Assembly: GCA_015233465.1 (NCBI GenBank)
Contig: JADFXP010000008.1
Coordinates: forward strand, 1-64,000
DNA length: 64,000 nt
Origin: Candidatus Magnetominusculus dajiuhuensis
Lineage (GTDB): Bacteria > Nitrospirota > Thermodesulfovibrionia > Thermodesulfovibrionales > Magnetobacteriaceae
Direction of reading: 5' to 3'
Position numbers and translations under genes: made by a program. This document shows positions 1 through 9,531 of this stretch, one piece after another; position 1 is the stretch's first letter, and every line of letters begins with the position of its first letter. The notes below the pieces were generated by a model that saw only the letters and a program-made list of their open reading frames with translations, had not been told where the DNA came from and ran no database searches.

Positions 1-2
1 TT

Positions 3-329
3 ACAGGGTTTAGAGAATTCTCAGGTGGTAATATATTTAATACCTCAATTGATGAAGCCCTTGATTCCGAGCCGTTTCATAAGGTCAGAAGCCGTCATGT
101 TGAAAATATTTCAGAATGCAGTGACTGCGGTCTAAGAAATATCTGCGGGTCTCCTTGTCCAGCAGAAATGTATGGAAGAGGCGATATATACAAAAAGGCA
201 GAGTTTTGCGAGTTTTATAAGGATATTATTGGCTATGCCTTTAAGTTGATTGCTGAGGATAAGGTTGGGCTTTTGCTTAGGAAAGATTCACTGGAACAGA
301 TGGAGTTTGAATATAAATTAACCTCATGA
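3..329 (+). CDS. Radical SAM/SPASM-domain protein, C-terminal fragment
   Basis: This is the 3' end of a gene that begins before the window; 108 codons are readable in frame to the TGA at 327-329. The fragment carries a cysteine array, C-x2-C-x5-C-x3-C followed by PAE (the segment CSDCGLRNICGSPCPAE), and a later FCEFYK. That pattern is typical of the SPASM auxiliary iron-sulfur domain at the C-terminus of radical SAM enzymes that modify peptides or mature sulfatases. The radical SAM core (CxxxCxxC) lies outside the window, so substrate and exact family cannot be told. The stop codon sits inside the first hairpin of a palindromic repeat. The SPASM assignment is fairly safe; the function is open. 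Confidence 0.8.
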   Translation, partial: TGFREFSGGNIFNTSIDEALDSEPFHKVRSRHVENISECSDCGLRNICGSPCPAEMYGRGDIYKKAEFCEFYKDIIGYAFKLIAEDKVGLLLRKDSLEQMEFEYKLTS

Positions 330-380
330 GGGTTTCACCCTCATACACCCATAAGGGGACTCGTCCCCTTAACCCCATTA
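327..380 (-). repeat. Two-hairpin palindromic repeat, copy A
   Basis: Two perfect inverted repeats lie next to each other: TGAGGG/CCCTCA around TTTCA at 327-343, and AAGGGGAC/GTCCCCTT around TC at 353-370, followed by AACCCCATTA. On the minus strand this reads as the consensus order TAATGGGGTTAAGGGGACGAG..., so this copy is inverted. The first hairpin overlaps the stop codon of the upstream gene. The rest of the spacer up to 560 shows no gene or clear promoter. Confidence 0.85.
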
Positions 381-560
381 TTAAAAAAATTCAATATCTG
401 CCTAAATATTAGCCAATAAATTGAGAAATATTGAGATAAAGCATTAATCCTGTCAGACAAACAATTACAAAATTTTCAGCTAAACACAGCTATTATTTTT
501 GATATTGATTAGTCTATACTTATTTAGACGAAGAATACACAAAATAGAAAAGGGGATTAG

Positions 561-2963
561 ATGGTTTTGAAGTTTGCATTATTTCCTAAGACAATTAAAA
601 AACATTCAAATAGCTTGATTTATATTTGTACCGTTGTCTTTTTTAGTATAATCATATTTGCCCCGCTTCATGCTTATGCCCTTGAACCAATTGTCTTAAC
701 AGATAAACAGGAACGTTATCAGCTTGGACAATCTATTGAATATTTAGAGGATAAGGATAAAAAATGGACTATTGAGGATGTTTCTTCTGAAGATATGAGC
801 AGACAATTTAAGAAAATAACTACACAAAATCCATCCTTTGGCTATACAAAATCTGCATATTGGCTAAGATTTAAGTTAAAAAACAATACAATGAAAACAA
901 AAGATTGGCTTATTGAATCCAGCTATTTAATAGAAAGTATTAATTTATATATTAAGAAAAGTAATGGATTTATAATGAAAAGAAGCGGTATCTCTATTCC
1001 ATATTCTGAAAGAGAGTTTAAGAACAGAACCTATGTCTTTCCTATAGAAGTCAATTCAAACAGTGAAAACATATATTATGTCAGGTTACAAACAAGGTCT
1101 TCTATGGTTTTTGATGCTGAAGTCATGACGCAGTCAGCCTTCTTAACTAAGACAAATAATGAAACACTGTTTTATGGCATCTATTTTGGCTTTATTATAG
1201 TTATGATTATTTATAATTCTTTCATATATTTTTCTGTAAAAGATAAGGCCTATTTATATTATATTCTACATCTTTTCTTTTGGGGATTTCATATGTTCGC
1301 TATATTGGGGTATGGAATCATATATTTTTATGATAATTTTGCTGTTTTTAATCAAGCATTATATTTGAATGTGTTTTCATCAATAAGTTTTATGACTTTA
1401 TTTGCTAAGGAATTTTTAAAGACAAATATTTACGCTAAAGGATTAGATATTGTCATAAATATTATGATAATACTGTTTTTTTTAGTAACAACTTTAACTT
1501 ATATTGATGTATATAATATGCGCTTTGAAGTACTATTTTTATTACTTATCCCTTTAGTAGTATTTTCTGCTAGTATTATTTCATATAAAAACGGTAATAA
1601 ATCAGCTCGGTTTTTTATAATAGGATGGGGTTTTTACTTGAGTTCAATTATTATATTTCTATCAAAAATTATTGGAATAATTCCATTCAATTTTATAACA
1701 AACAATATACATATAATAGGTTCAGCACTTGAGATGACTCTTCTATCTTTAGCCCTTGCAGACCGAATTAACATCATGAAAAATGAACTTATTGAAAGTG
1801 CCGAATTCAAATTAAAGGCAGAGACAGAGATAGCCAAGACTCAAAAATTAGAATCCATTGCCCTGCTTGCAGGCGGCATGGCACATGATCTTAATAACAT
1901 CCTTGCAGGTCTATTTATGAAGGTTCAGTTGTCAGAAAGGACTATCACAAAAGACACTTTCAAGGCAGCCAGTTATTTATCCGATGTTAAAACTATCTTT
2001 AATATGGCAAAAAATATATTAAACCGACTTCAAACTTTTTCAAGAGGAGACGCTTTATTTATCAGACAGCAATCTTTAACAAAGCTCCTTAGCGAAGTTG
2101 GCAATCTTGTGTTATCAGGTTCTAACTCTCAATGTGAGGTAACAATCTTAAAAGACTTATGGGCAGTAGAATTTGACAAAACACAGCTTAATCAAGTTAT
2201 AACAAATCTTTTAATTAACGCTGATCAAGCAATGCCTAACGGCGGTAAGATTAATATTGTTGCCGAAAATATTGAAATCATTGATACCAAAATACAATAT
2301 CTTATCAATGGTAAATATATTAAAATTACCATAAGAGATAACGGCAAAGGCATCCCTAAGGAAAATATCCATAAGATATTTGACCCCTTTTTTACCACAA
2401 AAGAATCAGGTCAAGGACTTGGGTTAGCAATGTCATATTCAATAGTCAAAAAACATAAAGGTCATATAGAGGTAGAAAGTGAATTAGGCAAAGGCACAAG
2501 TTTTTATATCTATCTCCCAGCAAGTGAATCTGAACAAATAGAGGAAGAACAGGAATTAATCCCAGATCAGTGGCAGTTATTAGGAAAGAGTATTCTAATA
2601 ATGGATGATAATGAAACCCTGCTTGAAAGTATCACTGCCATATTATCAGAAAAAGGCTGTATAGTTGATGTAGCAAGAAACGGAGATGAGGCAATTGCTC
2701 TATACACCAAGGGATTAAAGAGTACTGAGCCATATGATATTTTAATAATAGATGTTACGATCTCAGGCGGGATGGGAGGGATAACTGCAATTAAAAAATT
2801 AAAAGAGATGGATCCAAAGGTTAAGGCAATCGTATCAAGCGGATACAGCGAGATTCCAGTGATGAGTAATTTCAGACAGTATGGATTTGTCGCAGCACTG
2901 CCTAAACCATATACAATTGAGGAATTAAATTATGTGCTGCAAGAGTCTTTAGAATATAAATAA
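561..2963 (+). CDS. Membrane hybrid sensor histidine kinase (7TMR-DISM / HK / receiver)
   Basis: This 800-residue protein senses a signal outside the cytoplasm and autophosphorylates. A hydrophobic signal segment (about residues 17-41) is followed by a periplasmic domain of the 7TMR-DISM extracellular type 2 (about 50-180; note the SAYWLRFKLKN stretch). Seven membrane helices follow (about 205-395). The kinase core has the phosphoacceptor H442 in GGMAHDLNN, an N-box and the ATP-lid motifs DNGKGIP and GQGLGLAMSYSIV. A C-terminal receiver (about 675-800) has D682/D683 and phosphoacceptor D731. It stands about 200 bp upstream of a NarL-type regulator that may be its partner (inference). The ATG follows AAAAGGGGATTAG, a good ribosome site. 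Domain calls are strong; the ligand is unknown. Confidence 0.9.
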   Translation: MVLKFALFPKTIKKHSNSLIYICTVVFFSIIIFAPLHAYALEPIVLTDKQERYQLGQSIEYLEDKDKKWTIEDVSSEDMSRQFKKITTQNPSFGYTKSAYWLRFKLKNNTMKTKDWLIESSYLIESINLYIKKSNGFIMKRSGISIPYSEREFKNRTYVFPIEVNSNSENIYYVRLQTRSSMVFDAEVMTQSAFLTKTNNETLFYGIYFGFIIVMIIYNSFIYFSVKDKAYLYYILHLFFWGFHMFAILGYGIIYFYDNFAVFNQALYLNVFSSISFMTLFAKEFLKTNIYAKGLDIVINIMIILFFLVTTLTYIDVYNMRFEVLFLLLIPLVVFSASIISYKNGNKSARFFIIGWGFYLSSIIIFLSKIIGIIPFNFITNNIHIIGSALEMTLLSLALADRINIMKNELIESAEFKLKAETEIAKTQKLESIALLAGGMAHDLNNILAGLFMKVQLSERTITKDTFKAASYLSDVKTIFNMAKNILNRLQTFSRGDALFIRQQSLTKLLSEVGNLVLSGSNSQCEVTILKDLWAVEFDKTQLNQVITNLLINADQAMPNGGKINIVAENIEIIDTKIQYLINGKYIKITIRDNGKGIPKENIHKIFDPFFTTKESGQGLGLAMSYSIVKKHKGHIEVESELGKGTSFYIYLPASESEQIEEEQELIPDQWQLLGKSILIMDDNETLLESITAILSEKGCIVDVARNGDEAIALYTKGLKSTEPYDILIIDVTISGGMGGITAIKKLKEMDPKVKAIVSSGYSEIPVMSNFRQYGFVAALPKPYTIEELNYVLQESLEYK

Positions 2964-3160
2964 ACTTATTATATTACTGTTATATTTTTAATCTCAAGAG
3001 GAAGAATGAGGAGTTTATAGTAATATTTCGTTGTCTTTTAAATTTGTAATTGTTAAATTAATCGAAATTACTTCCAAAAAAGTTCATCTTATACATAAAT
3101 CACCTGATTTAATTGTTATTAATAATGTTTTATTATTATTTTATATTGGGGGAAGACATA

Positions 3161-3781
3161 ATGATTACAATAATAATATCTGATGATCATAAAATATTTA
3201 GAGAAGGACTTAAGTCTTTAATTCAGGAGTATAGCGATGAATTTAAGATACTTGGCGAGGCTTCAAGCGGAAGTTCTACCATCAAATTAATCGATGAAAC
3301 AAAAGCAGATATAGCCATATTAGATTTTTCTATGCCAGATATGGACGGGCTTGATGTTTTAAAAAAAATAAAACAAAATCACAACAATATTAAAACCATT
3401 ATGCTTACAGCCCATTATGATCCTATTATATTTAATTGCGCAGTGGATTTAGGTGTTGACGGGTTTTTATTAAAAGAGGATTCCTTTCAAGATATTTTAA
3501 CTGCTATAAAAACCGTAATAGTCAATAAAAAATTTATTAGTAAAACTATTGATATCAATTCAACATATTATGCTCTTTTTGAAAAACTTACAGATAGAGA
3601 GATGGAGATATTTAAGCTCTTGGCTAAAGGTTTAAGTATAAATGATATCTCTAAAAGATTTCAGATAAGCGTTAAAACAGTAGATACTCATAAGGTCAGA
3701 ATAATGGGCAAACTTGATATTCATACATCAGTAGATATTGTTAGACTTGGATATAGATTAGGTCTTCATAATGAACGATAG
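3161..3781 (+). CDS. NarL/FixJ-family response regulator
   Basis: A 206-residue two-domain transcription regulator. The N-terminal receiver has acidic pair D8/D9 and phosphoacceptor D55 (AILDFSMPDMDG). The C-terminal LuxR-type helix-turn-helix (about 140-200) shows LTDREMEIFKLLAKGLS and VSVKTVDTHK-like motifs (here ISVKTVDTHKVRIMGKL). The frame is open to an in-frame ATG at 3113, but the ATG at 3161 follows GGGGGAAG with good spacing and starts exactly where receivers start (MITIIISDDH). It follows the hybrid kinase on the same strand and may be phosphorylated by it. Target genes are unknown; the lipoprotein and T2SS genes just downstream are candidates only by position. Confidence 0.9.
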   Translation: MITIIISDDHKIFREGLKSLIQEYSDEFKILGEASSGSSTIKLIDETKADIAILDFSMPDMDGLDVLKKIKQNHNNIKTIMLTAHYDPIIFNCAVDLGVDGFLLKEDSFQDILTAIKTVIVNKKFISKTIDINSTYYALFEKLTDREMEIFKLLAKGLSINDISKRFQISVKTVDTHKVRIMGKLDIHTSVDIVRLGYRLGLHNER

Positions 3782-3923
3782 ATATATTTACAACAAAGGG
3801 AAGGATTATAAAAAATAATAAAATTTTACGATTGTAAGGTATTCACCTGACTTTTTTTCTATTTTATTCCAAGTATTATATTCATAGTTATAAAACATGT
3901 ATAAGAAAAAGGGGAAACATAGT

Positions 3924-6776
3924 ATGCAAAAAATGTATTATCTTTTAATAATATTGCTCTCTATTATATTAATATCATGCGGCGGGGCAAATAACATTTT
4001 TAACGGTGGAGGGGGAGGAACTTCAGATTTAGTTACGCCGACTCCAAGCAATCCTGTTACTCTTCCATCAGCTGCAACGCCAACTGTTACTATAAAGACT
4101 GGAAGATTTATTGATTCTCAGGTTGCTGGTATACAATATGAATCTGGAGGTCAGTCTGGTATTACAGATGCTAATGGACTTTTTACATATGAAGATGGAA
4201 AAAACGTCAAATTTAAGATTGGAGATATTGTTATTGGTGATATATCAGCCAAGTCGCTAATGACCCCTGTAGATTTAGTAGCAGGGGCAACAGATCAAAC
4301 TAACCCTGCAGTTACCAATATAACCAGCTTACTAATGACAATTGATGACGATGGGGATCCTACTAACGGTATTCAGATAACCTCAGCCGTACGAACTGCT
4401 GCTTCTGGAAAGACTGTTAATTTTAATGTAGCTACTAATACTTTTAGCGCAAGTGCAAATACAACAACAGTTGTCAACGCATTAGGGGGGCAAACCACTG
4501 CTGGAACAACTACGTTAGTCCCTTCGGCAACTGCTCAAAGTCATCTTCAAAATACCTTAAGCGTGAAAAATATACCATTTTCTCCATTAAACGTAACAGC
4601 AGTTATGGGAGATGGGCAAGTTACGCTTACATGGGATGGAGACAGCGTTATAGGGGCAGACAGTTATAATGTTTATATGGATACAGTAGATACAGTATCA
4701 AAAAACAAACATACAGCGGTAAAATCCAATATAACATCAAACTCATATACATATACAGGGCTGACAAATGGAGTTAAATATCACTTTGTAATAACATCTG
4801 TAAACGGCTCTGGCGAGAGCAGTGAATCGCTCAGAGTTTTTTGTACGCCTTTTAAAAAAGCAAACTTGGTGTCAATAGCAGTAACGCCAGCCAATCCGAC
4901 TATTGTAAATGGTACAACCAAGCAATTTACAGCAACCGCTACATTACAAGACACAAGCACATTAGATGTTACCTCATCTGTGACATGGAGTTCATCTAAT
5001 ACAGCGGTTGCAGCTATTAGTAATCAAACTATGTATAATGGGTTTGCCGCAGCAGCTTCTGCCGGCACAACGACTATAACCGCAGCCTTAAACGGTATAA
5101 GCGGAACTACAACCCTAACGGTTTCTACTGCGCAGCTAATTTCATTAGCAGTAACTCCTACTACTCCCTCAATTGCAAAAGGCACAAATCAACAGTTTTT
5201 GGTAACTGGGACATTTAGCGATACAACCACTCAAGATATGACTTCGCAGGTTACATGGCTTTCATCAGATGTTAATGTTGTGACTGTTAGTAATTTACCC
5301 GGCTCTCAAGGAAACGCTGCTGCTCAAGGAGTTGGTTCAACCACTATATACGCAAAATTAGGCAGCATAGGATCAACGCAGGTAACTATAACGGTTACTC
5401 CAGCAACGCTGACATCAATAGCAGTAACTCCGTCCAGTCCAACAATTGCAAAAGGTACAACCAAACAGTTTACGGCAACAGGGACATATTCGGATTATAC
5501 TACGCAGGATATAACTACGTCTGTGACATGGACATCCTCTACAGGAGCGGCAACTATAAGCAATACAAATGGCAGTAATGGACTTGCAACAGGTGTCAGC
5601 ACAGGTTTAACAACAATAACTGCTGCCTTAAGCGGTAAAAGCGGGACTTCAACCTTGACGGTTGTAATCCCTTCTATTGCTGTTGGAGGCTGGGAAAATA
5701 CCTTTGCCTTAAAGCCAGATGGCACGGTCTGGGCCTGGGGATATAATTATTCTGGTCAGTTGGGCAATGGAACTTATGATTCAAATCCACATCCTACACC
5801 AGTGCAAGTAAACGGGCTTGCTGGAATTGTGGAAATTTCATCTAACATAGCCTTAAAATCAGATGGCACGGTCTGGGTTTGGGGGAGTAATAGTAATGGT
5901 CAGTTAGGCAATGGAACTTATGATTCAAATCCACATCCTACGCCAATACAAGTAAGCGGGCTTTCTGGAGTTGTGGCAATTGCAGGTGGAGGTTCTCATA
6001 ACTTAGCCTTAAAATCAGATGGTACTGTATGGAGTTGGGGGTATAACAGATATGGTCAGTTAGGCTATACAACAACTTCTATGTCTAATCCTACACCAAC
6101 ACAGGTTAGTGGTATTTCTGGAGTTATAGCAATTGCTGCTTACTCCCCTAATTCCATTGTCTTAATGTCAGACGGTACTGTATATACTTGGGGAAGTAAT
6201 CTATCTGGTCAGTTAGGAAATACTACAAATGCTGGTAATCAAAATGCTAATCCTACACCAACACAGGTTAGTGGTATTTCAGGGGTTATTGCAATTTCTG
6301 CCGGATATTTGAGTTCTTATGTCCTAAAATCGGACGGTTCTGTATGGGCTTGGGGATATAATGGTTATGGTAAGTTAGGTAATAGTACAAATCAGAATAA
6401 TGGAAATCCAAATCCAACACCAACGCAGGTTATTGGTATTTCTGATGTTACAGCTATTGCGGGTGGAGGCTATCATGCAATGGCCCTAAAATCAGACGGC
6501 ACTGTATGGACTTGGGGAAGTAATCAATTTGGTGAAATGGGTAACAATACAAATTATATGACTGGTAATGCTAATCCAACACCAACGCAGGTTATTGGTA
6601 TTTCTGGAGTTACGGCTATTGCTGCTAGTAGTTATTCTGTTGTACTAAAGTCTGACGGTACTGTATGGGCTTGGGGAAGGAATTTTTCTGGTGAGTTAGG
6701 CAATACGACAAATATTGGTTCTAATTTAGGAGGAAATTTTATCCCAACACAAGTTAGCGGTCTGAATTTAAATTAG
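3924..6776 (+). CDS. Large surface lipoprotein with Ig-like (BIG2) domains and RCC1 repeats
   Basis: About 950 residues. An upstream in-frame ATG exists at 3897, but the ATG at 3924 follows AGGGG and gives a proper lipoprotein signal peptide with lipobox ILISC (lipidated C19). After a Gly-rich linker there is a segment with ITDANGLFTYEDGKNVKFKI, seen in various surface proteins, then a fibronectin-III-like domain (about 230-320, ending YHFVITSVNGSGES). Three bacterial Ig-like BIG2 domains follow (each opening like SIAVTPxxPxIxxGTxxQF). About seven RCC1 repeats form the C-terminus (motif LKSDGTVWxWGxNxxGQLG), which should fold as a beta-propeller. Role is probably surface binding or adhesion. 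It lies directly upstream of gspG, so it could be a T2SS client (inference only). Confidence 0.85.
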   Translation: MQKMYYLLIILLSIILISCGGANNIFNGGGGGTSDLVTPTPSNPVTLPSAATPTVTIKTGRFIDSQVAGIQYESGGQSGITDANGLFTYEDGKNVKFKIGDIVIGDISAKSLMTPVDLVAGATDQTNPAVTNITSLLMTIDDDGDPTNGIQITSAVRTAASGKTVNFNVATNTFSASANTTTVVNALGGQTTAGTTTLVPSATAQSHLQNTLSVKNIPFSPLNVTAVMGDGQVTLTWDGDSVIGADSYNVYMDTVDTVSKNKHTAVKSNITSNSYTYTGLTNGVKYHFVITSVNGSGESSESLRVFCTPFKKANLVSIAVTPANPTIVNGTTKQFTATATLQDTSTLDVTSSVTWSSSNTAVAAISNQTMYNGFAAAASAGTTTITAALNGISGTTTLTVSTAQLISLAVTPTTPSIAKGTNQQFLVTGTFSDTTTQDMTSQVTWLSSDVNVVTVSNLPGSQGNAAAQGVGSTTIYAKLGSIGSTQVTITVTPATLTSIAVTPSSPTIAKGTTKQFTATGTYSDYTTQDITTSVTWTSSTGAATISNTNGSNGLATGVSTGLTTITAALSGKSGTSTLTVVIPSIAVGGWENTFALKPDGTVWAWGYNYSGQLGNGTYDSNPHPTPVQVNGLAGIVEISSNIALKSDGTVWVWGSNSNGQLGNGTYDSNPHPTPIQVSGLSGVVAIAGGGSHNLALKSDGTVWSWGYNRYGQLGYTTTSMSNPTPTQVSGISGVIAIAAYSPNSIVLMSDGTVYTWGSNLSGQLGNTTNAGNQNANPTPTQVSGISGVIAISAGYLSSYVLKSDGSVWAWGYNGYGKLGNSTNQNNGNPNPTPTQVIGISDVTAIAGGGYHAMALKSDGTVWTWGSNQFGEMGNNTNYMTGNANPTPTQVIGISGVTAIAASSYSVVLKSDGTVWAWGRNFSGELGNTTNIGSNLGGNFIPTQVSGLNLN

Positions 6777-6895
6777 CAGAACTAATGTAAAGACCATATA
6801 TTATATAGATAATGTTTTGGGTAATGACTTACTATTTTATATTTTATTACTTTTAGTAGGCAGTACAATATAACTATGAATATTGAGGTGAATTA

Positions 6896-7390
6896 TTGCA
6901 AAAGCTAATAATCAAATGGAATAAGAAAATGTCCTTATACAAAAAAACAGTTAAGCCTGAAGCTGGCTGGACATTAATAGAATTAATGATTGTAATTGTA
7001 ATCTTGGCAATTATGGGAGGGGCTGTATTATGGAATATTTCAGACAGTCCAGAAAAGGCGCGTGTTGTTATAGCAAAAACAGATATAAACACTATCATAA
7101 GCGTATTAAAACTCTATAAAACCTCTAATAGCTCCTATCCAACTACACAACAAGGACTAAAGGCATTAATTGAAAAAACAGATATCCCGCCTATTCCAAA
7201 ATATTTTCCTAAAGGCGGGTACTTTGAGCGCGCTGCTATTCCCAAAGACCCTTGGGGAAATGAATACATATACCGCAGCCCAGGCGAAGACGGCAGAGAA
7301 TATGAAATTATTAGCCTTGGTTCTGATGGCAAAGAAGGAGGGGAAGGTTTTGCAAATGATATTAAGAGTTGGGATATGGATAAAGAGTAA
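6896..7390 (+). CDS. gspG: Type II secretion major pseudopilin GspG
   Basis: The major pseudopilin of the T2SS forms the periplasmic pseudopilus. The prepilin site is EAG followed by WTLIELMIVIVILAIMGG: cleavage after Gly, with the conserved Glu at +5 of the mature protein. The residue at +1 is Trp instead of the usual Phe. The C-terminal half has the GspG signature for the calcium site region (YPTTQQGLKAL, PKDPWGNEYIYRSPG, SLGSDGKEGGEG). A TTG start at 6896 follows GAGGTG with 5-nt spacing. The ATG at 6929 would give a shorter leader and is an alternative. It begins an operon of eight gsp genes. Confidence 0.93.
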   Translation: MQKLIIKWNKKMSLYKKTVKPEAGWTLIELMIVIVILAIMGGAVLWNISDSPEKARVVIAKTDINTIISVLKLYKTSNSSYPTTQQGLKALIEKTDIPPIPKYFPKGGYFERAAIPKDPWGNEYIYRSPGEDGREYEIISLGSDGKEGGEGFANDIKSWDMDKE

Positions 7391-7399
7391 TATACAGTT

Positions 7400-7816
7400 A
7401 TGACAACTCACGGCTTCACACTTATAGAACTGCTTATAGTAATCTTTATACTATCTTTATGTTTATTTACACTTATACCCATCTTTGACGTAAAGTTTTT
7501 AGATACCAAACCGCCTGTAGAAAGTGAATTAAATAAAATATTAAATGATGCATCCATCAGATCTAAAGAATTGTCCGATGTTGTGGAGATTACATTTATT
7601 ATAGGCAGCGGCAATATACACTTAAATAATAAGATATATAAATTACCCGATGATATTTTAGTGTCCAGCGCATCTTTAAATGATGAACCAATTCATGGTC
7701 TTGCTTTTTCAGCAAAGGTATATCCTGAAGGGTTATGCGACTATATAGAATTAAATCTTTCAGATAATACCATAATAGTCAGTTTACCGTTATTTAATAT
7801 TATGAGGCTGCAATAA
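7400..7816 (+). CDS. gspH: Type II secretion minor pseudopilin, GspH-like
   Basis: A 138-residue pseudopilin: short leader MTTHG followed by FTLIELLIVIFILSLCLF, with Gly at the cleavage site and Glu at +5. The C-terminal half is short and divergent. The assignment to GspH rests on its place between gspG and gspI and on its size. It starts 10 nt after the gspG stop, and its stop overlaps the gspI ATG (TAATG). Pseudopilin identity is certain; the H designation is likely. Confidence 0.8.
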   Translation: MTTHGFTLIELLIVIFILSLCLFTLIPIFDVKFLDTKPPVESELNKILNDASIRSKELSDVVEITFIIGSGNIHLNNKIYKLPDDILVSSASLNDEPIHGLAFSAKVYPEGLCDYIELNLSDNTIIVSLPLFNIMRLQ

Positions 7817-8151
7817 TGAATCATAGAGGGTTTACTCTATTAGAGGTATTGATTGCTGCTTCAATATTAACTATATCTTTTCTTAGTATTTACACACTGA
7901 TTAATTCAAATATAAACTTATCTAATAGTATTCAAAATAAAGCAGAATTATTAGGGGCTGAAAATGAATTATTATATAATCTATATCCTCAGAATTTAGC
8001 GCAAACATCATCCATACCTGTTAAGCTGGATGATTATAAAAATATTACATATAACATAAAGATATTACCCTCTGGGGTATTTGATTCCAAGATATATACA
8101 GTTTCACTCAGAAATAAAGGGGATGAACTTGAATTTATTTTCTACAAATAA
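7816..8151 (+). CDS. gspI: Type II secretion minor pseudopilin GspI
   Basis: A 111-residue minor pseudopilin with leader MNHRG and mature start FTLLEVLIAASILTISFLSI; Glu is at +5. The FTLLEVLIA version of the N-terminal helix is characteristic of GspI and GspJ. Its ATG overlaps the gspH stop, which indicates translational coupling. With GspJ and GspK it should form the tip complex of the pseudopilus (family knowledge). Confidence 0.87.
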   Translation: MNHRGFTLLEVLIAASILTISFLSIYTLINSNINLSNSIQNKAELLGAENELLYNLYPQNLAQTSSIPVKLDDYKNITYNIKILPSGVFDSKIYTVSLRNKGDELEFIFYK

Positions 8152-8665
8152 GGGGTTTACATTACTTGAGATACTTATAGCCATTGTATTAAGCGCTATT
8201 ATTATTACAGGAGTATACAATATTTACCATACATTACTAAATGTAGAAACCTCCCTTGAGGAAAGAGAAAAAGGCTTAATGTCCTATGTTAAATTAACCC
8301 GCATTGTTCAAAAAGACCTTAGATGTATGATAGATTCTCCGTCTATTGTAAATAATACTCAAGGGGAATCTTTAATTTTCACTTCAACGCATTCTCTTTA
8401 TTTCAATTCCTCGCTTCCTGTACTAATAAGATATTTCTTGGAAAAAAAAAATAATAAGCGATATCTAATGAGAGAAGAAACAGAAAATAATAAAAATGTT
8501 AAATTGACATTAAGACTCCTTAAAGATGTGGATGACTTAAAGTTTTCTTTTTCACAAGGACAATGGGAATGGTTAGAAAGCCCAAATAGTAAAACAAAAA
8601 TCGTTAGATTAAACTACATTTATGAGGGCAAGGCGTGGATAATAACAGGCGGAACATTATTGTAA
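8123..8665 (+). CDS. gspJ: Type II secretion minor pseudopilin GspJ
   Basis: A pseudopilin of about 180 residues with cleavage context NKG followed by FTLLEILIAIVLSAIIITG. The frame is open further upstream, to a TTG at 8081. I chose the ATG at 8123 because it gives a normal 10-residue leader (MNLNLFSTNKG); the GGGG directly before it is too close for an ideal ribosome site, so TTG 8081 (after TGGGG) stays possible. The coding region overlaps gspI by 29 bp. The C-terminal half (MREETE..., LKDVDDLKFSF) matches the GspJ pattern of a late FS-type strand. Confidence 0.85.
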   Translation: MNLNLFSTNKGFTLLEILIAIVLSAIIITGVYNIYHTLLNVETSLEEREKGLMSYVKLTRIVQKDLRCMIDSPSIVNNTQGESLIFTSTHSLYFNSSLPVLIRYFLEKKNNKRYLMREETENNKNVKLTLRLLKDVDDLKFSFSQGQWEWLESPNSKTKIVRLNYIYEGKAWIITGGTLL

Positions 8666-9531
8666 TAAAAATAGGCAATAGCGGTTCTGTCTTATTAATC
8701 GTCATGATGATAATTACAGTTGTCTTATCTATTGCCCTTTCAAGAAATGAAAAACTGCTGACTTATTATAATGAATTAACATCACTACAAGATACTCAAC
8801 AAGGATATATATATTGTATTTCAGCTCTAAAGGGGATTACTATATTGTTAGAAAGAGATACAAATAGATATATATCCGATAAAGATACTTTTGCAATGGC
8901 ACAAGTTATACCTACGGAACATGGCAATATAAGTATTACTGTAATACCACTTGATTCTAAGATATCTATACTTGGGCTTTTATCAAACAATAAGGATATT
9001 GCAGAGAGAACAAAAGGAGCAATAGTTAATTTAATCCCTGACATTAATGATATTTATTTAATAGACCTTGCTAAAAAAGAGGAATTTTTTAGTTTAGAGG
9101 CATTGCAATATAGTGGAATTAAAAATGAGAAACGTAAAGAGATCGGCTTTTTAACAGTTGAAAATACCGGCGGAAGGATAAATATTAATTTTGTAGAAAA
9201 AAAAGTTCTCAAGGCATATCTGCCTGAAATAGAATCAGCAGCAGATGAAATAATTAATTATAGAAAAGAAAAACCATTTAAAGATATATCTCAGATAAGA
9301 AACGTGCCTGGAATAACTGATAGTGGGTATCTCGCAATTCAGCCGTATATTACTGTTGAAAGCTCAATATTTTACGTTTATGTAGAGGCATTAGTAAAAG
9401 ATTCAAAAACATCTATTAGTGCAATTATAAAAAAGGATAAATCAGGCAAGGTTGAAATTATTAAATATTTTGAGAAGCCTAATGAGCTTTATATGTATAA
9501 CGCTAAGGCAGAGAAATCTATTATAAAATGA
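8635..9531 (+). CDS. gspK: Type II secretion tip pseudopilin GspK
   Basis: A 298-residue protein starting at GTG, overlapping the gspJ end by 31 bp. The hydrophobic helix after SG is SVLLIVMMIITVVLSIAL and lacks the +5 Glu, which is normal for GspK. The large periplasmic domain includes GRININFVEKKVLKAYLP, then EIINYRKEKPFKDISQI and NVPGIT, a helix-hairpin-helix-like stretch typical of the GspK (T2SSK) domain. It caps the pseudopilus tip with GspI and GspJ. Confidence 0.88.
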   Translation: MDNNRRNIIVIKIGNSGSVLLIVMMIITVVLSIALSRNEKLLTYYNELTSLQDTQQGYIYCISALKGITILLERDTNRYISDKDTFAMAQVIPTEHGNISITVIPLDSKISILGLLSNNKDIAERTKGAIVNLIPDINDIYLIDLAKKEEFFSLEALQYSGIKNEKRKEIGFLTVENTGGRININFVEKKVLKAYLPEIESAADEIINYRKEKPFKDISQIRNVPGITDSGYLAIQPYITVESSIFYVYVEALVKDSKTSISAIIKKDKSGKVEIIKYFEKPNELYMYNAKAEKSIIK